From Eubacteriales Family XIII. Incertae Sedis bacterium (GTDB taxonomy: Bacteria; Bacillota; Clostridia; Peptostreptococcales; Anaerovoracaceae), in contig JAISTX010000055.1 in NCBI GenBank assembly GCA_031272365.1, positions 1-64,000 of the forward strand: a DNA stretch of 64,000 nt, given 5' to 3'. The position numbers and the translations under genes were made by a program. Shown in pieces: positions 16,710 to 24,832 of the stretch. A model generated the notes under the pieces. The model searched no databases. It saw only the letters and a list, made by a program, of their open reading frames with translations, and was not told the DNA's origin. Numbering within the stretch: position 1 is the stretch's first letter; every line of letters begins with the position of its first letter.

Positions 16710-17383
16710 GCCGCTTCCTTGAGCGCCTCCTCGATCGCGGCCGACCAGTCGTCGTAATCCATGCCGCCGACATAGTTGTCGACGATGCTGCCGCCGCTGT
16801 CTATGATCAGCGTCGTCGGGATGTATTCCGTGGCGGAGACGAGGTTGTCGTACAAGAGGGCGTCCGTCACGATGGACGGGTAGTCCACGCCCGAGTCCGC
16901 GATCAGCGTATGCGCCGTCTCGAGCGCCGCCTCGTCCGGCTGCCCCGCCGCGTCGACGGCGTCAAGCAGCACGCCGACGACCGCGACGCCGTCGCCCTCG
17001 TAGTCCTTCGCGACCTGCGCGAGCGCAGGCAGCTCATCCACGCAAGGCGGGCACCAAGTCGCCCACAAATTCAGCACCGTGAGCGTTTCGCCCCGGTAGG
17101 AAGCGGCGTCAAAATCCCCGCCGTCAATATCCGTAGTCTGCACCTCGAAAAACCAGGCGGCTTCCCCGTCCGCTGCAGCAGCGTTAGAAGCGTCAACCCC
17201 GGCATCGACATCCACCCCGGCATCCACCTCGCCGGCATCGTCGTCCGCATCGGCACCATCCACAGCGCTCATCACAGCGACGGACCCTTCATCCACCCCG
17301 GCTCCCGGACCGGAGCCGCATCCACAAACAAAAATCAAAATCCCGGCAACAACCAAACTCAAAATCACAATCTTCTTCACCAA
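16706..17383 (-). CDS. TlpA-like thioredoxin-fold lipoprotein
   Basis: A 225-residue lipoprotein: signal with Cys pair VCGC (Cys20/Cys22), a 60-residue Ala/Asp/Val-rich linker, and a TlpA-type thioredoxin domain with WATWCPPC (Cys111, Cys114) and the cis-Pro region YIPTTLIID. It should reduce or exchange disulfides outside the membrane. It leads the CxxC and NapH-like operon, which likely supplies its electrons. Confidence 0.88.
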   Translation of the reverse strand: MVKKIVILSLVVAGILIFVCGCGSGPGAGVDEGSVAVMSAVDGADADDDAGEVDAGVDVDAGVDASNAAAADGEAAWFFEVQTTDIDGGDFDAASYRGETLTVLNLWATWCPPCVDELPALAQVAKDYEGDGVAVVGVLLDAVDAAGQPDEAALETAHTLIADSGVDYPSIVTDALLYDNLVSATEYIPTTLIIDSGGSIVDNYVGGMDYDDWSAAIEEALKEAA

Positions 17384-17393
17384 TCAAACCTCC

Positions 17394-17435
17394 CAATTCT
17401 CAATCCACAATTCTCAATTCTCAATTCTCAATTCT
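17394..17435. repeat. Heptamer tandem repeat (CAATTCT, six units)
   Basis: Six 7-bp units, five exact CAATTCT and one CAATCCA, run from 17394 to 17435. The last unit supplies the first bases of the response regulator stop codon (TAG read on the minus strand). A repeat of this kind can vary in length by slippage; here it separates the regulator from the TlpA gene. Confidence 0.85.
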
Positions 17436-18096
17436 AAACCCTCAACTGAAAGTACTTCACGGCTATCTGCGTCCGGTGCTCCAACCCCGTCTTCTCCAGG
17501 ATCGTCGAGATATGGTTGCGCACCGTCCCATCCGCCAAAAAGAGCCGCTCCGAGATCTGCGCGTTGGACAGCCCCTCGGCGACGAGCGAGGCGATCTCGA
17601 GCTCGCGCGGCGTCAGGTCCGCGAAGACGTCGCCGCCGTCCGCCCCGGCAGCGCCGCTGCCCCGGCGCGGCGCCCCGGCAAGCGCCATCTCCCGGATGTA
17701 GTCGATCACGTCCGGCGCAAAGACCGTGCCGCCCTGCGCGACCGTCTCGATCGCGGCGAAGATGCGCTCGGGCGGGCTGTTCTTCAGGATGTAGCCGCGC
17801 GCCCCGACCTCGAGCGCCTTCGCGATCAGCTCCGGCTCGTCGAACGTCGTGAGCAGCAGCGGCGCGGCGAGGTCGTCCGCCAGCAGCGCCGCTGCCGCCT
17901 CGATGCCGTTCATCACCGGCATGCGGATGTCGAGCACCGCCACGTCCGGCCGCTCGCGCCGGCACAGGGCCACCGCCTCGCTGCCGTCCTGCGCCGTCCC
18001 GGCCACCTCGAAATCGTCCCGCGCCGACAGGACCATCGACAGCCCCTGCCGGATGATCGCGTCATCGTCGGCCAGCACGATCCGGATCTTTCCCAT
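17434..18096 (-). CDS. NarL/LuxR-type response regulator
   Basis: A 220-residue response regulator: receiver domain with acidic pocket (ADDD, residues 9-12), phospho-acceptor Asp56 in VLDIRMP, a conserved Lys in YILKNSP, then a LuxR helix-turn-helix with LTPRELEIASLVAEGLSNAQISERL. The ATG at 18096 follows aggag; a TTG six bases upstream is less likely. Its partner kinase is probably the DesK-like one at 19120-20355, separated from it by the oppositely oriented corA gene. Confidence 0.9.
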   Translation of the reverse strand: MGKIRIVLADDDAIIRQGLSMVLSARDDFEVAGTAQDGSEAVALCRRERPDVAVLDIRMPVMNGIEAAAALLADDLAAPLLLTTFDEPELIAKALEVGARGYILKNSPPERIFAAIETVAQGGTVFAPDVIDYIREMALAGAPRRGSGAAGADGGDVFADLTPRELEIASLVAEGLSNAQISERLFLADGTVRNHISTILEKTGLEHRTQIAVKYFQLRV

Positions 18097-18188
18097 AAAC
18101 AATCGCTCCTATCTGTTCTTGTTATTTACAAAACGTATATACAATAGTATACATCATTCCGGGCGGCCGCCTGTGTTACAATACCATT

Positions 18189-19145
18189 ATGGATATTTTT
18201 GATTTTGAGCGGGGGGCGGCCAGGGGGGCCGGGGCTCTTTCAGACGTGGCGTCGGGCGGCGCGGTCTTCGTGGCGTGCGCGCCGGGCGAGCTGCCGGCGG
18301 TCGCGGACGCGTTCGGGTTCGACGGCGCGACCGTGGCGGAATGCCGCGGGCAGGCGGAGCACAACCACCACGTCCTCTCCGGCGGCTACGACTTCCTCAC
18401 CTTCTCGCACCTCGCGCTCGGCGGGGACGGGATCGACATCTGTTACTTCCATCTGTACGTTTCCGAAAGGGCCCTCGTGCTCGTCGCCGACGCGGAGGGG
18501 CACGCGCCGCTCGCAAGGCTCCGGGCGCGGGCGCTCGAGGCCGCCGCCGCGCTGAAGCCGGGGGACGCGGGCGGCGCCTTGAACCGGCTGTACGCCTTCC
18601 TCCTGAACGAATTGTTCACCGACTACTACGCGATGCTCGAGACGCTCGAGGATCTTTTGGAGGACCTGTCCGAGGCGATCGTCGCCGACCGGGGCGCGGA
18701 CGAGGACCTGCTCCCGCGCATCGACCGGCTGCGGCGCATGGCATACACGTCGAAGAAAAACCTGCGCTCCGTCAACTACCTCGTCGACCAGATCCTGCTC
18801 GACGAGATGGCGTTGATCAAAAAATCGCAGCTGCCGCATTTCCGCAGCGTCGGCGCGGGCTTCCGCAAGCTCAACGATTTCGCGGGCGGCCTCTACGGCA
18901 TGTCGAGCGAGGTATTGAATAATTATAACAGCCGCCTCTCGATGAAGACGAATGACACGGTGAACAAGCTGACGATCATCACGCTGTTCTTCGCGCCTCT
19001 GACCGTGATCACCGGCGTCTACGGCATGAATTTCGCGCATATGCCGGAGCTGTCGTGGAAGCACGGCTACCCCTACGCGCTGCTGCTCATGCTCGGCGTC
19101 AGCGCGATCCTGTTCGTCGTCATGAAGCGGAAGAAGTGGCTGTAG
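18189..19145 (+). CDS. CorA-type divalent cation transporter
   Basis: A 318-residue CorA-family protein: a soluble N-terminal funnel domain, a long helix, and two C-terminal membrane helices with the YGMNF signature between them and a basic KRKKW tail. It should carry Mg2+ or a related ion. Its end overlaps the convergent kinase gene by 26 bases. It lies between the kinase and the response regulator on the opposite strand. A short palindrome-like stretch gtata...tatac lies about 50 bases upstream of the start. It ends with TAG. Confidence 0.88.
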   Translation: MDIFDFERGAARGAGALSDVASGGAVFVACAPGELPAVADAFGFDGATVAECRGQAEHNHHVLSGGYDFLTFSHLALGGDGIDICYFHLYVSERALVLVADAEGHAPLARLRARALEAAAALKPGDAGGALNRLYAFLLNELFTDYYAMLETLEDLLEDLSEAIVADRGADEDLLPRIDRLRRMAYTSKKNLRSVNYLVDQILLDEMALIKKSQLPHFRSVGAGFRKLNDFAGGLYGMSSEVLNNYNSRLSMKTNDTVNKLTIITLFFAPLTVITGVYGMNFAHMPELSWKHGYPYALLLMLGVSAILFVVMKRKKWL

Positions 19146-20355
19146 GCGGCCCGCCCTCCCGGAGCGGGAAGGTCATCACGATGTGGAACCCGTCCGGCTC
19201 GCGCCGGAAGAAGCAGCGGCCGTAGCACAGCGCGCACCGCTCCTCCATGTTTTGCAGCCCGATGCCCTGGGCGGGCGGGGCTCCGCTGCCGGGTGAGCCG
19301 TCGGCGCCACCCGAATCGCCCGGCGCCGCGCCCCCGTTGTCCGAAAATTCCACGCGCAGCAGGCGGTCGCGGTTCACCGCGCGCACGCGGAACGCCGTCG
19401 CCTTCGGCGCATGCTTCAGCATATTCGTGAGCGCCTCCTGCAGGTTTTCGTAGACGCAGTGCCACACGGTCTGCGGCACGGCGTCCAGGTCGCCCTCGGG
19501 CTCGAACGCCGTCCGGAACCCCGTGTGCGCGCCCTCGAACGCGGCGAGCGCCCGCTCGACCCGCGCGAGGCTCATCTCCGCGCTCTCGCTGCGCTCCTCC
19601 CGCAGCACGCGCCGGATCTCGTCCACGCTCTCCCGCAGGTGCTGCGCGACCGCCGCCACCGTCTCCTTCGCCTGCTTGGGGTCGCGGTCCATGATGCCCG
19701 CCGCCCCCTCCAGCAGCAGGATCGACCCGCTCATGCCGTGGCCGATCTGGTCGTGGATCCGCGCCGCCAGCCGGTTGCGCTCCTCGAGCTTGGTCACCCG
19801 CTCCACGTTCCGGCTCGCGCGCCGCTGGCCCTCGATCCCCTCGCGCGCCGCCTCGAGCTCGCCCCCGCGCCGCTCCAGCAGCAGGGCGTCCGCTTCGCGC
19901 CGGTACAGGAGGTGCAGCACGTACGCCGTGAACCCATAGAATAACAGGGACACGCCGACGTCCCATCCCGCGTCCGGCGCCTCCCGCATGCTCATGAGCA
20001 GGCCACCGGCGCAGACCGCCGCGAGCAGGGAGACGAGGAACGCGTTCTTCCCGCGGAAGAAGAAAAACACGCAGGCCGGGATCACGACCGCGAAGAGCGG
20101 CAGGGCGCCCGCGCCCGCGCATAGCACGCAGAACGCGCAGGACGTCGCAAGCGCCCAGATCCGGAACGACGCCGGCATGCGCAGCGTGCAGAGCAGGAGG
20201 TAGACGCAGGCAAAAATGATTGTTATTAGATAAAGGATGATGGTGAGCTCGAACGCGCCCGCGCTCCCGTCGCCGAGCGTGTCACCGAACGCCCAGACCC
20301 CGACGGTGGCGGCGGCCGCCGCGTCGCACAGCACAAATAGTTCCTTTTCCTTCAT
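19120..20355 (-). CDS. DesK/LiaS-type sensor histidine kinase
   Basis: A 411-residue kinase: five to six membrane helices in the first 150 residues, a coiled linker rich in Arg and Glu (about 150-195), a HisKA_3 domain with His201 in LAARIHDQIGHGMSG, and a C-terminal HATPase with ENLQEALTNMLKHA and a GIGLQNMEERCA lid. This class phosphorylates NarL-type regulators, so the protein at 17434 is the likely partner. The C terminus overlaps the 3' end of corA. Confidence 0.9.
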   Translation of the reverse strand: MKEKELFVLCDAAAAATVGVWAFGDTLGDGSAGAFELTIILYLITIIFACVYLLLCTLRMPASFRIWALATSCAFCVLCAGAGALPLFAVVIPACVFFFFRGKNAFLVSLLAAVCAGGLLMSMREAPDAGWDVGVSLLFYGFTAYVLHLLYRREADALLLERRGGELEAAREGIEGQRRASRNVERVTKLEERNRLAARIHDQIGHGMSGSILLLEGAAGIMDRDPKQAKETVAAVAQHLRESVDEIRRVLREERSESAEMSLARVERALAAFEGAHTGFRTAFEPEGDLDAVPQTVWHCVYENLQEALTNMLKHAPKATAFRVRAVNRDRLLRVEFSDNGGAAPGDSGGADGSPGSGAPPAQGIGLQNMEERCALCYGRCFFRREPDGFHIVMTFPLREGGPPTATSSAS

Positions 20356-20392
20356 GGGAGTAGTATATCAAAATTTTTTGTGTCGTATATAC

Positions 20393-20421
20393 TTGACATA
20401 AAGTAAAATATATAGTATATT
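20393..20421 (+). promoter_or_regulatory. Sigma-70-type promoter of the XRE operon
   Basis: TTGACA (20393-20398) and TATATT (20416-20421) are separated by exactly 17 bases. The segment is AT-rich with nested partial palindromes around tatata, so the XRE repressor may bind here. The first gene starts 22 bases after the -10. Confidence 0.8.
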
Positions 20422-20442
20422 CTATCCAACGGAGGTGACTAT

Positions 20443-20646
20443 ATGGCCAAAAACCTGAGACTCAAAGCAGCGCGCGCGGCGCTGGACATGTCGCAGAAGG
20501 AGCTTGCGGAGCGGGTCGACGTCGCGCGGCAGACCATCAACGCCATTGAGATGGGCGACTACAACCCGTCGGTGCGGTTGTGCATCGCCATCTGCAGGGC
20601 GCTCGGCAAGACATTGGATGACCTCTTCTGGGAAGAGGCGGAATGA
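20443..20646 (+). CDS. Small XRE-family regulator
   Basis: A 67-residue helix-turn-helix protein made almost only of the Cro/C1 fold: RAALDMSQKELAERVDVARQTINAIEMGDYNPSVRLCIAICRALG then a short acidic end. Proteins like this repress operons with a membrane protein, as here. ggaggtg precedes the ATG. It overlaps or abuts the next gene. Confidence 0.9.
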   Translation: MAKNLRLKAARAALDMSQKELAERVDVARQTINAIEMGDYNPSVRLCIAICRALGKTLDDLFWEEAE

Positions 20647-20660
20647 ATGGAGGTATGATG

Positions 20661-21116
20661 ATGCGATACGGGTATGATGAATTCGATGAGCGGCAGTTCA
20701 AAATCCGCGGGGAGGTGTACAAGCACGGGTGGATCTTCACAGTCGCCCTGCTGCTGGTCAATTTCTTCGTCACGGATTTCCTCGGGTACGAGTGGGCGCG
20801 GGCGCCGCATATGTTTTTCCTTTGCGCGCTGGTGTCGATCGGCTTCTTTGCGGTCGAGGCGATCGTGCGCGACGTCTTCACAGGGCGGCAGGCCTGGCGG
20901 GCTGAGGTGATCCCGGCCATCGAGCTGATCGCGGCAGGGTCGATGTTCGTCGCGGCCTTCCGGAAGTACTTCGGCGGCGGGGTGCTGTTCGCGGAGGGCG
21001 GCATGCTCACGCGCAACGGCGTCGCGCTGGCGACGGCGGCGGTGTTCGCGGCGGTCGGCATCGTGGCGCTGGCGAAGCTCGCCCGGGGCCGGCGCGAGGC
21101 GCGTGGGCAGGAGTGA
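20661..21116 (+). CDS. Membrane protein following an XRE regulator (DUF6773-like)
   Basis: About 151 residues with a polar start (YGYDEFDERQFKIRGEVYKH) and four membrane helices. I recognise the arrangement of a tiny XRE regulator plus a DEFDERQ membrane protein from Firmicutes, but no function is known. Several ATGs are clustered at 20643-20661; I choose 20661, seven bases after aatggaggt, but 20643 would overlap the regulator stop and is possible. Confidence 0.7.
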   Translation: MRYGYDEFDERQFKIRGEVYKHGWIFTVALLLVNFFVTDFLGYEWARAPHMFFLCALVSIGFFAVEAIVRDVFTGRQAWRAEVIPAIELIAAGSMFVAAFRKYFGGGVLFAEGGMLTRNGVALATAAVFAAVGIVALAKLARGRREARGQE

Positions 21117-21126
21117 GCAAAAAAAG

Positions 21127-21155
21127 TTGACAGTGTTGCAGAAATGTGACATGAT
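21127..21155 (+). promoter_or_regulatory. Putative promoter of the large secreted protein
   Basis: TTGACA (21127-21132), a 17-base gap and CATGAT (21150-21155). The -10 matches four of six bases. A second candidate, TTGACA near 21172, is closer to the gene, so the start point is uncertain. Confidence 0.4.
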
Positions 21156-21230
21156 GTTTCCATAATTGTTATTTGACAGCGGTTTTCCATACCGCGTGTC
21201 GGGGTCCGATTGCCGGGACAGGAGGGAAAA

Positions 21231-23351
21231 ATGAATAAGAAGCTTGTGGGAAGGCGTTTTCTTATGGGAGCGCGGGCGATTGCGCTTTGGCTGTCGCTGT
21301 GTTTGGTGCTTGCGCTTGGGGGTGTCGCCGCCGGCTACGGCGCGGAGGCGGAGCCGGAGCCTGGGCAGGATGTGGAGGTCGATATCCCGGCCATCGCGGC
21401 CGAGCCGGAGGAGGAGCCCGTCACCGTGACGGTGGAGCCTGCGCAGGAGGACGACGATACGCCGGCGCCCGAGGGCTCGTTGGTCTTTGAGGAGTCAAGC
21501 GCAATCGACTTGGGGACGCACCCCTATCCGAGCGGTGGGCTCCTCATCAACCCGGCGTTCCAAAAGTATTGGCTGCGCTACGAAGGGAGCCTCCCCCTCC
21601 ATGACGTCAAAGTGGAACTGACGGGCGGCGACGTGGATGCGTTTTTTGCCTCAGACTATGTGGCTCCCGAGTCCTTTTACAATGCCAGCAAGGATAGTAT
21701 GGGCTGGGTATACAACGCGATTTTTATTGATGAGGATCAAAGGGTCCTTGAGCCGGGGGAAAGAGGGTTGCTGCTGTTTTCATACCCCATATTCCTGAAG
21801 CCCGGGACGTATACGGCGACGGGCGTTGTCCGCGGCACGCAGTGGCTGGACGGGCAGCCGGAAGGCGGGACGGCCACCGTGGAGGCGGAATTCCAGCTCA
21901 GCATCACCATCACGAAAGGCAATCCGGGCTGGTATTCGCCGTCGGTGCTCTTGACCAAGGCGGAGGTCTACGAGGGGACGACGCTTGCGGATTTGAAGCT
22001 CCCGGAAACGAACGAGGCCTTTGAGCGCATCGAGTGGGACGACCCGGTGGATACGTCGGTCGGGAAAGCCGGGGAAGTGAATTCCTTCTATTACACCATT
22101 TACTATGCGGGGGACGATCTGTTCAACCCCACGCATGTCAAGGTGGACGTCACCGTGACGCCGAGGGGGGAGACGCCGGGCCATGGCGTGACATTCGAGC
22201 CTTCGGACGGGTACAACCTCATCGACTTCGGCGATCTGCTGTACACCGGGGGGGACGAACCGGACGAGTCCCTCTACTTCCGGTTCATCAACGAAGGGGA
22301 ACCGATGAGGGACACGGAAGTAACGCTTACAGGGGGCGATACGGACGCGATCACCATCTACAATGTGATATACCCGGAAGGCGGCACGGACAACTCCGGG
22401 CTGGTCAAACTGCAGCGCAACCCGGAGCTCGAAGCCGGGACGTATGAGGTGACCGGGGTCGTGCACGGCTATCAAGGGCCCTCATACGGGGAGTATATGC
22501 AGGTGGGATACGAGCCGAACTGCTGGGTCACGGCGGTGTTCAAGATCCGCTTCACCGTCTCGCTGGGCCACCCGCCCATCCCGCCGGACGAATTCATGAC
22601 GGAGGCCAGCATCCACGAGGGCGCGACGCTTTCCGACGTGGATTTCCCGGAAATCAAGGAAGGCGGCTCGTTTGAGCGGTTCGAGTGGAACGACCCGCCA
22701 GGCACGCCCGTAGGGGAGGGCGGCACGACGAACGATTTCGACTACACCGTCTATTATACGGAAAAGACGGGGCTCAAACCGACGACTGTCACCTGCGCCA
22801 TCACCGTGGTCCCGCATACGGACTATCTGGACTTCCGCGTTGAGCCGCAGGGCAAATTGAACATTGGCTCCGTGACGAGCGGCTACCAAAACGCCCCGGT
22901 CAAGGCGGTCACGATGAGCGTCCTTGACGTGGGCAACCCGCCCTACACCGGCGCCGTCACCAATGTGGAAGCGAAGCTGTCGGGCGCAAACCCGGACGCC
23001 TTCACGCTCGTGGACACGAAGCTGAAGCCGCTGCGTGTCTGGTCCAGCGATGGGAGCCTGTACGCTGCGGGCGCCATGAAGCCCGGGGACAGCCGGAGCA
23101 TTCTCGTCCGGCCGAAAGCGGGCCTCGCGCCCGGCACGTACACGGCGGAGGTGACGCTGGTCGCGTACGGGGACGAGATCACGGACTCCCCCTATATACC
23201 GTCCGGCTGGAACTTCTATGTGCCCACGGAAACGAAGACCGTCACCGTCTCGTTCACGGTGACGAAGCCCGCCAGGATCGTGATCGTCATCCAGAACATC
23301 GCGAAGCAGCTGCCGGCGCTGCTGAACTGGCTGCTGCGTCTGTTCGGATGA
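21231..23351 (+). CDS. Large secreted protein with repeated beta domains
   Basis: A 706-residue exported protein that I do not recognise by name. A signal peptide is followed by an acidic Pro/Glu-rich spacer (about 40-85) and alternating domains. One type repeats the pattern LxTKAxVxEGxTLxDLxLPE, then a WxDP strand and a YxIYY strand (about residues 240-320 and 440-520). Another type repeats an LTGGDxDAF motif (three copies). The last 25 residues are a hydrophobic/basic helix IVIVIQNIAKQLPALLNWLLRLF that could hold it on the membrane. It follows ggagggaaaa and stands alone. Confidence 0.6.
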   Translation: MNKKLVGRRFLMGARAIALWLSLCLVLALGGVAAGYGAEAEPEPGQDVEVDIPAIAAEPEEEPVTVTVEPAQEDDDTPAPEGSLVFEESSAIDLGTHPYPSGGLLINPAFQKYWLRYEGSLPLHDVKVELTGGDVDAFFASDYVAPESFYNASKDSMGWVYNAIFIDEDQRVLEPGERGLLLFSYPIFLKPGTYTATGVVRGTQWLDGQPEGGTATVEAEFQLSITITKGNPGWYSPSVLLTKAEVYEGTTLADLKLPETNEAFERIEWDDPVDTSVGKAGEVNSFYYTIYYAGDDLFNPTHVKVDVTVTPRGETPGHGVTFEPSDGYNLIDFGDLLYTGGDEPDESLYFRFINEGEPMRDTEVTLTGGDTDAITIYNVIYPEGGTDNSGLVKLQRNPELEAGTYEVTGVVHGYQGPSYGEYMQVGYEPNCWVTAVFKIRFTVSLGHPPIPPDEFMTEASIHEGATLSDVDFPEIKEGGSFERFEWNDPPGTPVGEGGTTNDFDYTVYYTEKTGLKPTTVTCAITVVPHTDYLDFRVEPQGKLNIGSVTSGYQNAPVKAVTMSVLDVGNPPYTGAVTNVEAKLSGANPDAFTLVDTKLKPLRVWSSDGSLYAAGAMKPGDSRSILVRPKAGLAPGTYTAEVTLVAYGDEITDSPYIPSGWNFYVPTETKTVTVSFTVTKPARIVIVIQNIAKQLPALLNWLLRLFG

Positions 23352-23400
23352 GAATAGCCCGCGATGCGGGCCGGACTGTCTCGGCGGGATGCGCCGACGC

Positions 23401-23543
23401 TACCGATTTTCAATCGAGTTCGCGAGTTGAGTTGCAATCCGCGAACTCGATGCAGTATTGGTAGAAAAAACGGCTTCGGAACGACCGATTTTCAATCGAG
23501 TTCGCGGATTACGCGTGCAGCCGCGAACTCGATGCAATATTGG
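23401..23543. repeat. Tandem pair of REP-like hairpins (family A)
   Basis: Two hairpins of about 60 bp in tandem. The first (23401-23463) begins taccgattttcaatcgag and ends ctcgatgcagtattggta; the second (23485-23543) has nearly the same arms. Between them lies gaaaaaacggcttcgg. The arms atcgagttcgcg / cgcgaactcgat are shared with 32138-32280. It lies downstream of two convergent genes, so it could also stop transcription. Confidence 0.85.
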
Positions 23544-23572
23544 CGAAATAGCGGTTCAGGGGCAGCGCGATA

Positions 23573-23653
23573 GCCTCAGCCGGTCTTGCACGCCATGCGG
23601 CCTCAGCCGGTCTCGTGCGCCATGCGGCCTCAGCCGATCTTGTACACCATGAC
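23573..23653. repeat. 27-bp tandem repeat covering the 3' end of the binding-protein gene
   Basis: Three 27-bp units (23573-23599, 23600-23626, 23627-23653) share gcctcagccg and gccatgcg/accatga. The third contains the last seven codons and TGA stop of the gene at 23630. Read on the minus strand each unit repeats a Met codon, a few codons ending in Gly, and TGA. The gene end has therefore been triplicated, with drift in the two outer copies. Confidence 0.85.
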
Positions 23654-24766
23654 CAGCCCCGACTTCTGGTACACCTGCGCCACCTCGAGCAGGTCCGTGC
23701 CCGCCGCGTTCGCGGAGATCAGGTTCGACACCCACGTGACGCCGAAGTCGACCGTACCGTTCTTGACCGCCGTGGTCTCGCCGATGTCGCCGCCGCCCGG
23801 GATGATCTCGACGTTCAGGCCGACCTCCTCGTAATACCCCTTGTCCTGCGCCACATAGTAGCCCATGAACTGCGCCTGCGGCAGCCATTTGAGCTGGATC
23901 TTCACATCGGTCTTCTCCGGCGAGAAGCTGCCGTCCGCGGAGGCCGTGGCCTCCTCCCAGTAGGACGTGTCGCGGAGGTCGTCGAGCGTCAGCGCCTGCA
24001 GGGCCTCCGCCGCCGCGCTGTCGTCGAGCTTGATGTACTGCTTCGCGAGGTCGAGCGTCTGCTGCATCGCGGCCTCGTCCATCGTGCCGACGGGCACGCT
24101 CGCGTCCACGAGCTTCGCGACCTCGCCCGCCATGTAGGCCTGGTGCTCCGGCGACACCGACGAGCCGTACTCAAAGACGATTTCCGCCGCCTCCTCCGGG
24201 TTCGCCGCCGCGTACTCCCAGCCCTTCATCGACGCGTAGATGAACGCCTTGACCGTCTCCGGGTTCGCCTCCGCGAACTCGCGCGTCGTGAAGAGGTTGT
24301 CCTCGAGCATCGCCACGCCTTCGTCGTTCATGTCGATCCATTTGACCGTGTCGCCGTACCCGTAGCCGCCCTCGTAGCTGTTCACGACGAGGCCGAGCTC
24401 GTTGTACGTCATCGCCGATGCGAGCAGCACCGAGTCCTCGTCAAACCCGTCCATGTCGAACGCCTGGCTGACAAATTTGTCCGGCAGGCCGTATTTCTCC
24501 AGCAGCGCCAGCAGCTCGTACTCGTTGCCGAGCCCCCAGTTGCCGACCTTGCCTTCCGTCGCCGCCGCCGTCAGCACCTCCTCCGCCGTGGCGTCCGCGC
24601 TGAAGTACGCGCCTTCCGCGCCCGCGCCCGACGAGCCGCCTGCCGCCTCGGGGACTTCCGCCGAGCCGATCTCCGTCTCCGCGCTGCTGCCCCCGCCGCC
24701 GCAGGACGCGAGCAGGAGCGCCGCCATCATGACGAGCGCGCATACCAACCCAATCTTCTTTTTCAT
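23630..24766 (-). CDS. Circularly permuted NMT1/THI5-type ABC substrate-binding lipoprotein
   Basis: A 378-residue lipoprotein (lipobox LLASC, Cys22). Its domain order is rotated. Residues of about 65-285 match what is normally the second part of an NMT1/THI5-like binding protein: GKVGNWGLGNEYELLALLEKYG, then AMTYNELGL, then DEGVAMLEDNLFTTREF and FIYASMKGWEYAAANPEEA. Residue 287 onward is the normal N-terminal lobe: VKIQLKWLPQAQFMGYYVAQ, EVGLNVEIIPGG, VDFGVTWV. The new ends lie where the canonical chain would read ...LVSLKDSGI-KSPKDLKGKKVG. Downstream of two permeases and an ATPase in one operon. The ligand is unknown; relatives bind pyrimidine, nitrate, taurine or riboflavin. Confidence 0.85.
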   Translation of the reverse strand: MKKKIGLVCALVMMAALLLASCGGGGSSAETEIGSAEVPEAAGGSSGAGAEGAYFSADATAEEVLTAAATEGKVGNWGLGNEYELLALLEKYGLPDKFVSQAFDMDGFDEDSVLLASAMTYNELGLVVNSYEGGYGYGDTVKWIDMNDEGVAMLEDNLFTTREFAEANPETVKAFIYASMKGWEYAAANPEEAAEIVFEYGSSVSPEHQAYMAGEVAKLVDASVPVGTMDEAAMQQTLDLAKQYIKLDDSAAAEALQALTLDDLRDTSYWEEATASADGSFSPEKTDVKIQLKWLPQAQFMGYYVAQDKGYYEEVGLNVEIIPGGGDIGETTAVKNGTVDFGVTWVSNLISANAAGTDLLEVAQVYQKSGLVMVYKIG

Positions 24767-24832
24767 CTCGTGTTCTCCTTTCACACTCTCTGAAATAACT
24801 ATTTCAATAACTTGCTTGCAGGACTTTCGTCT

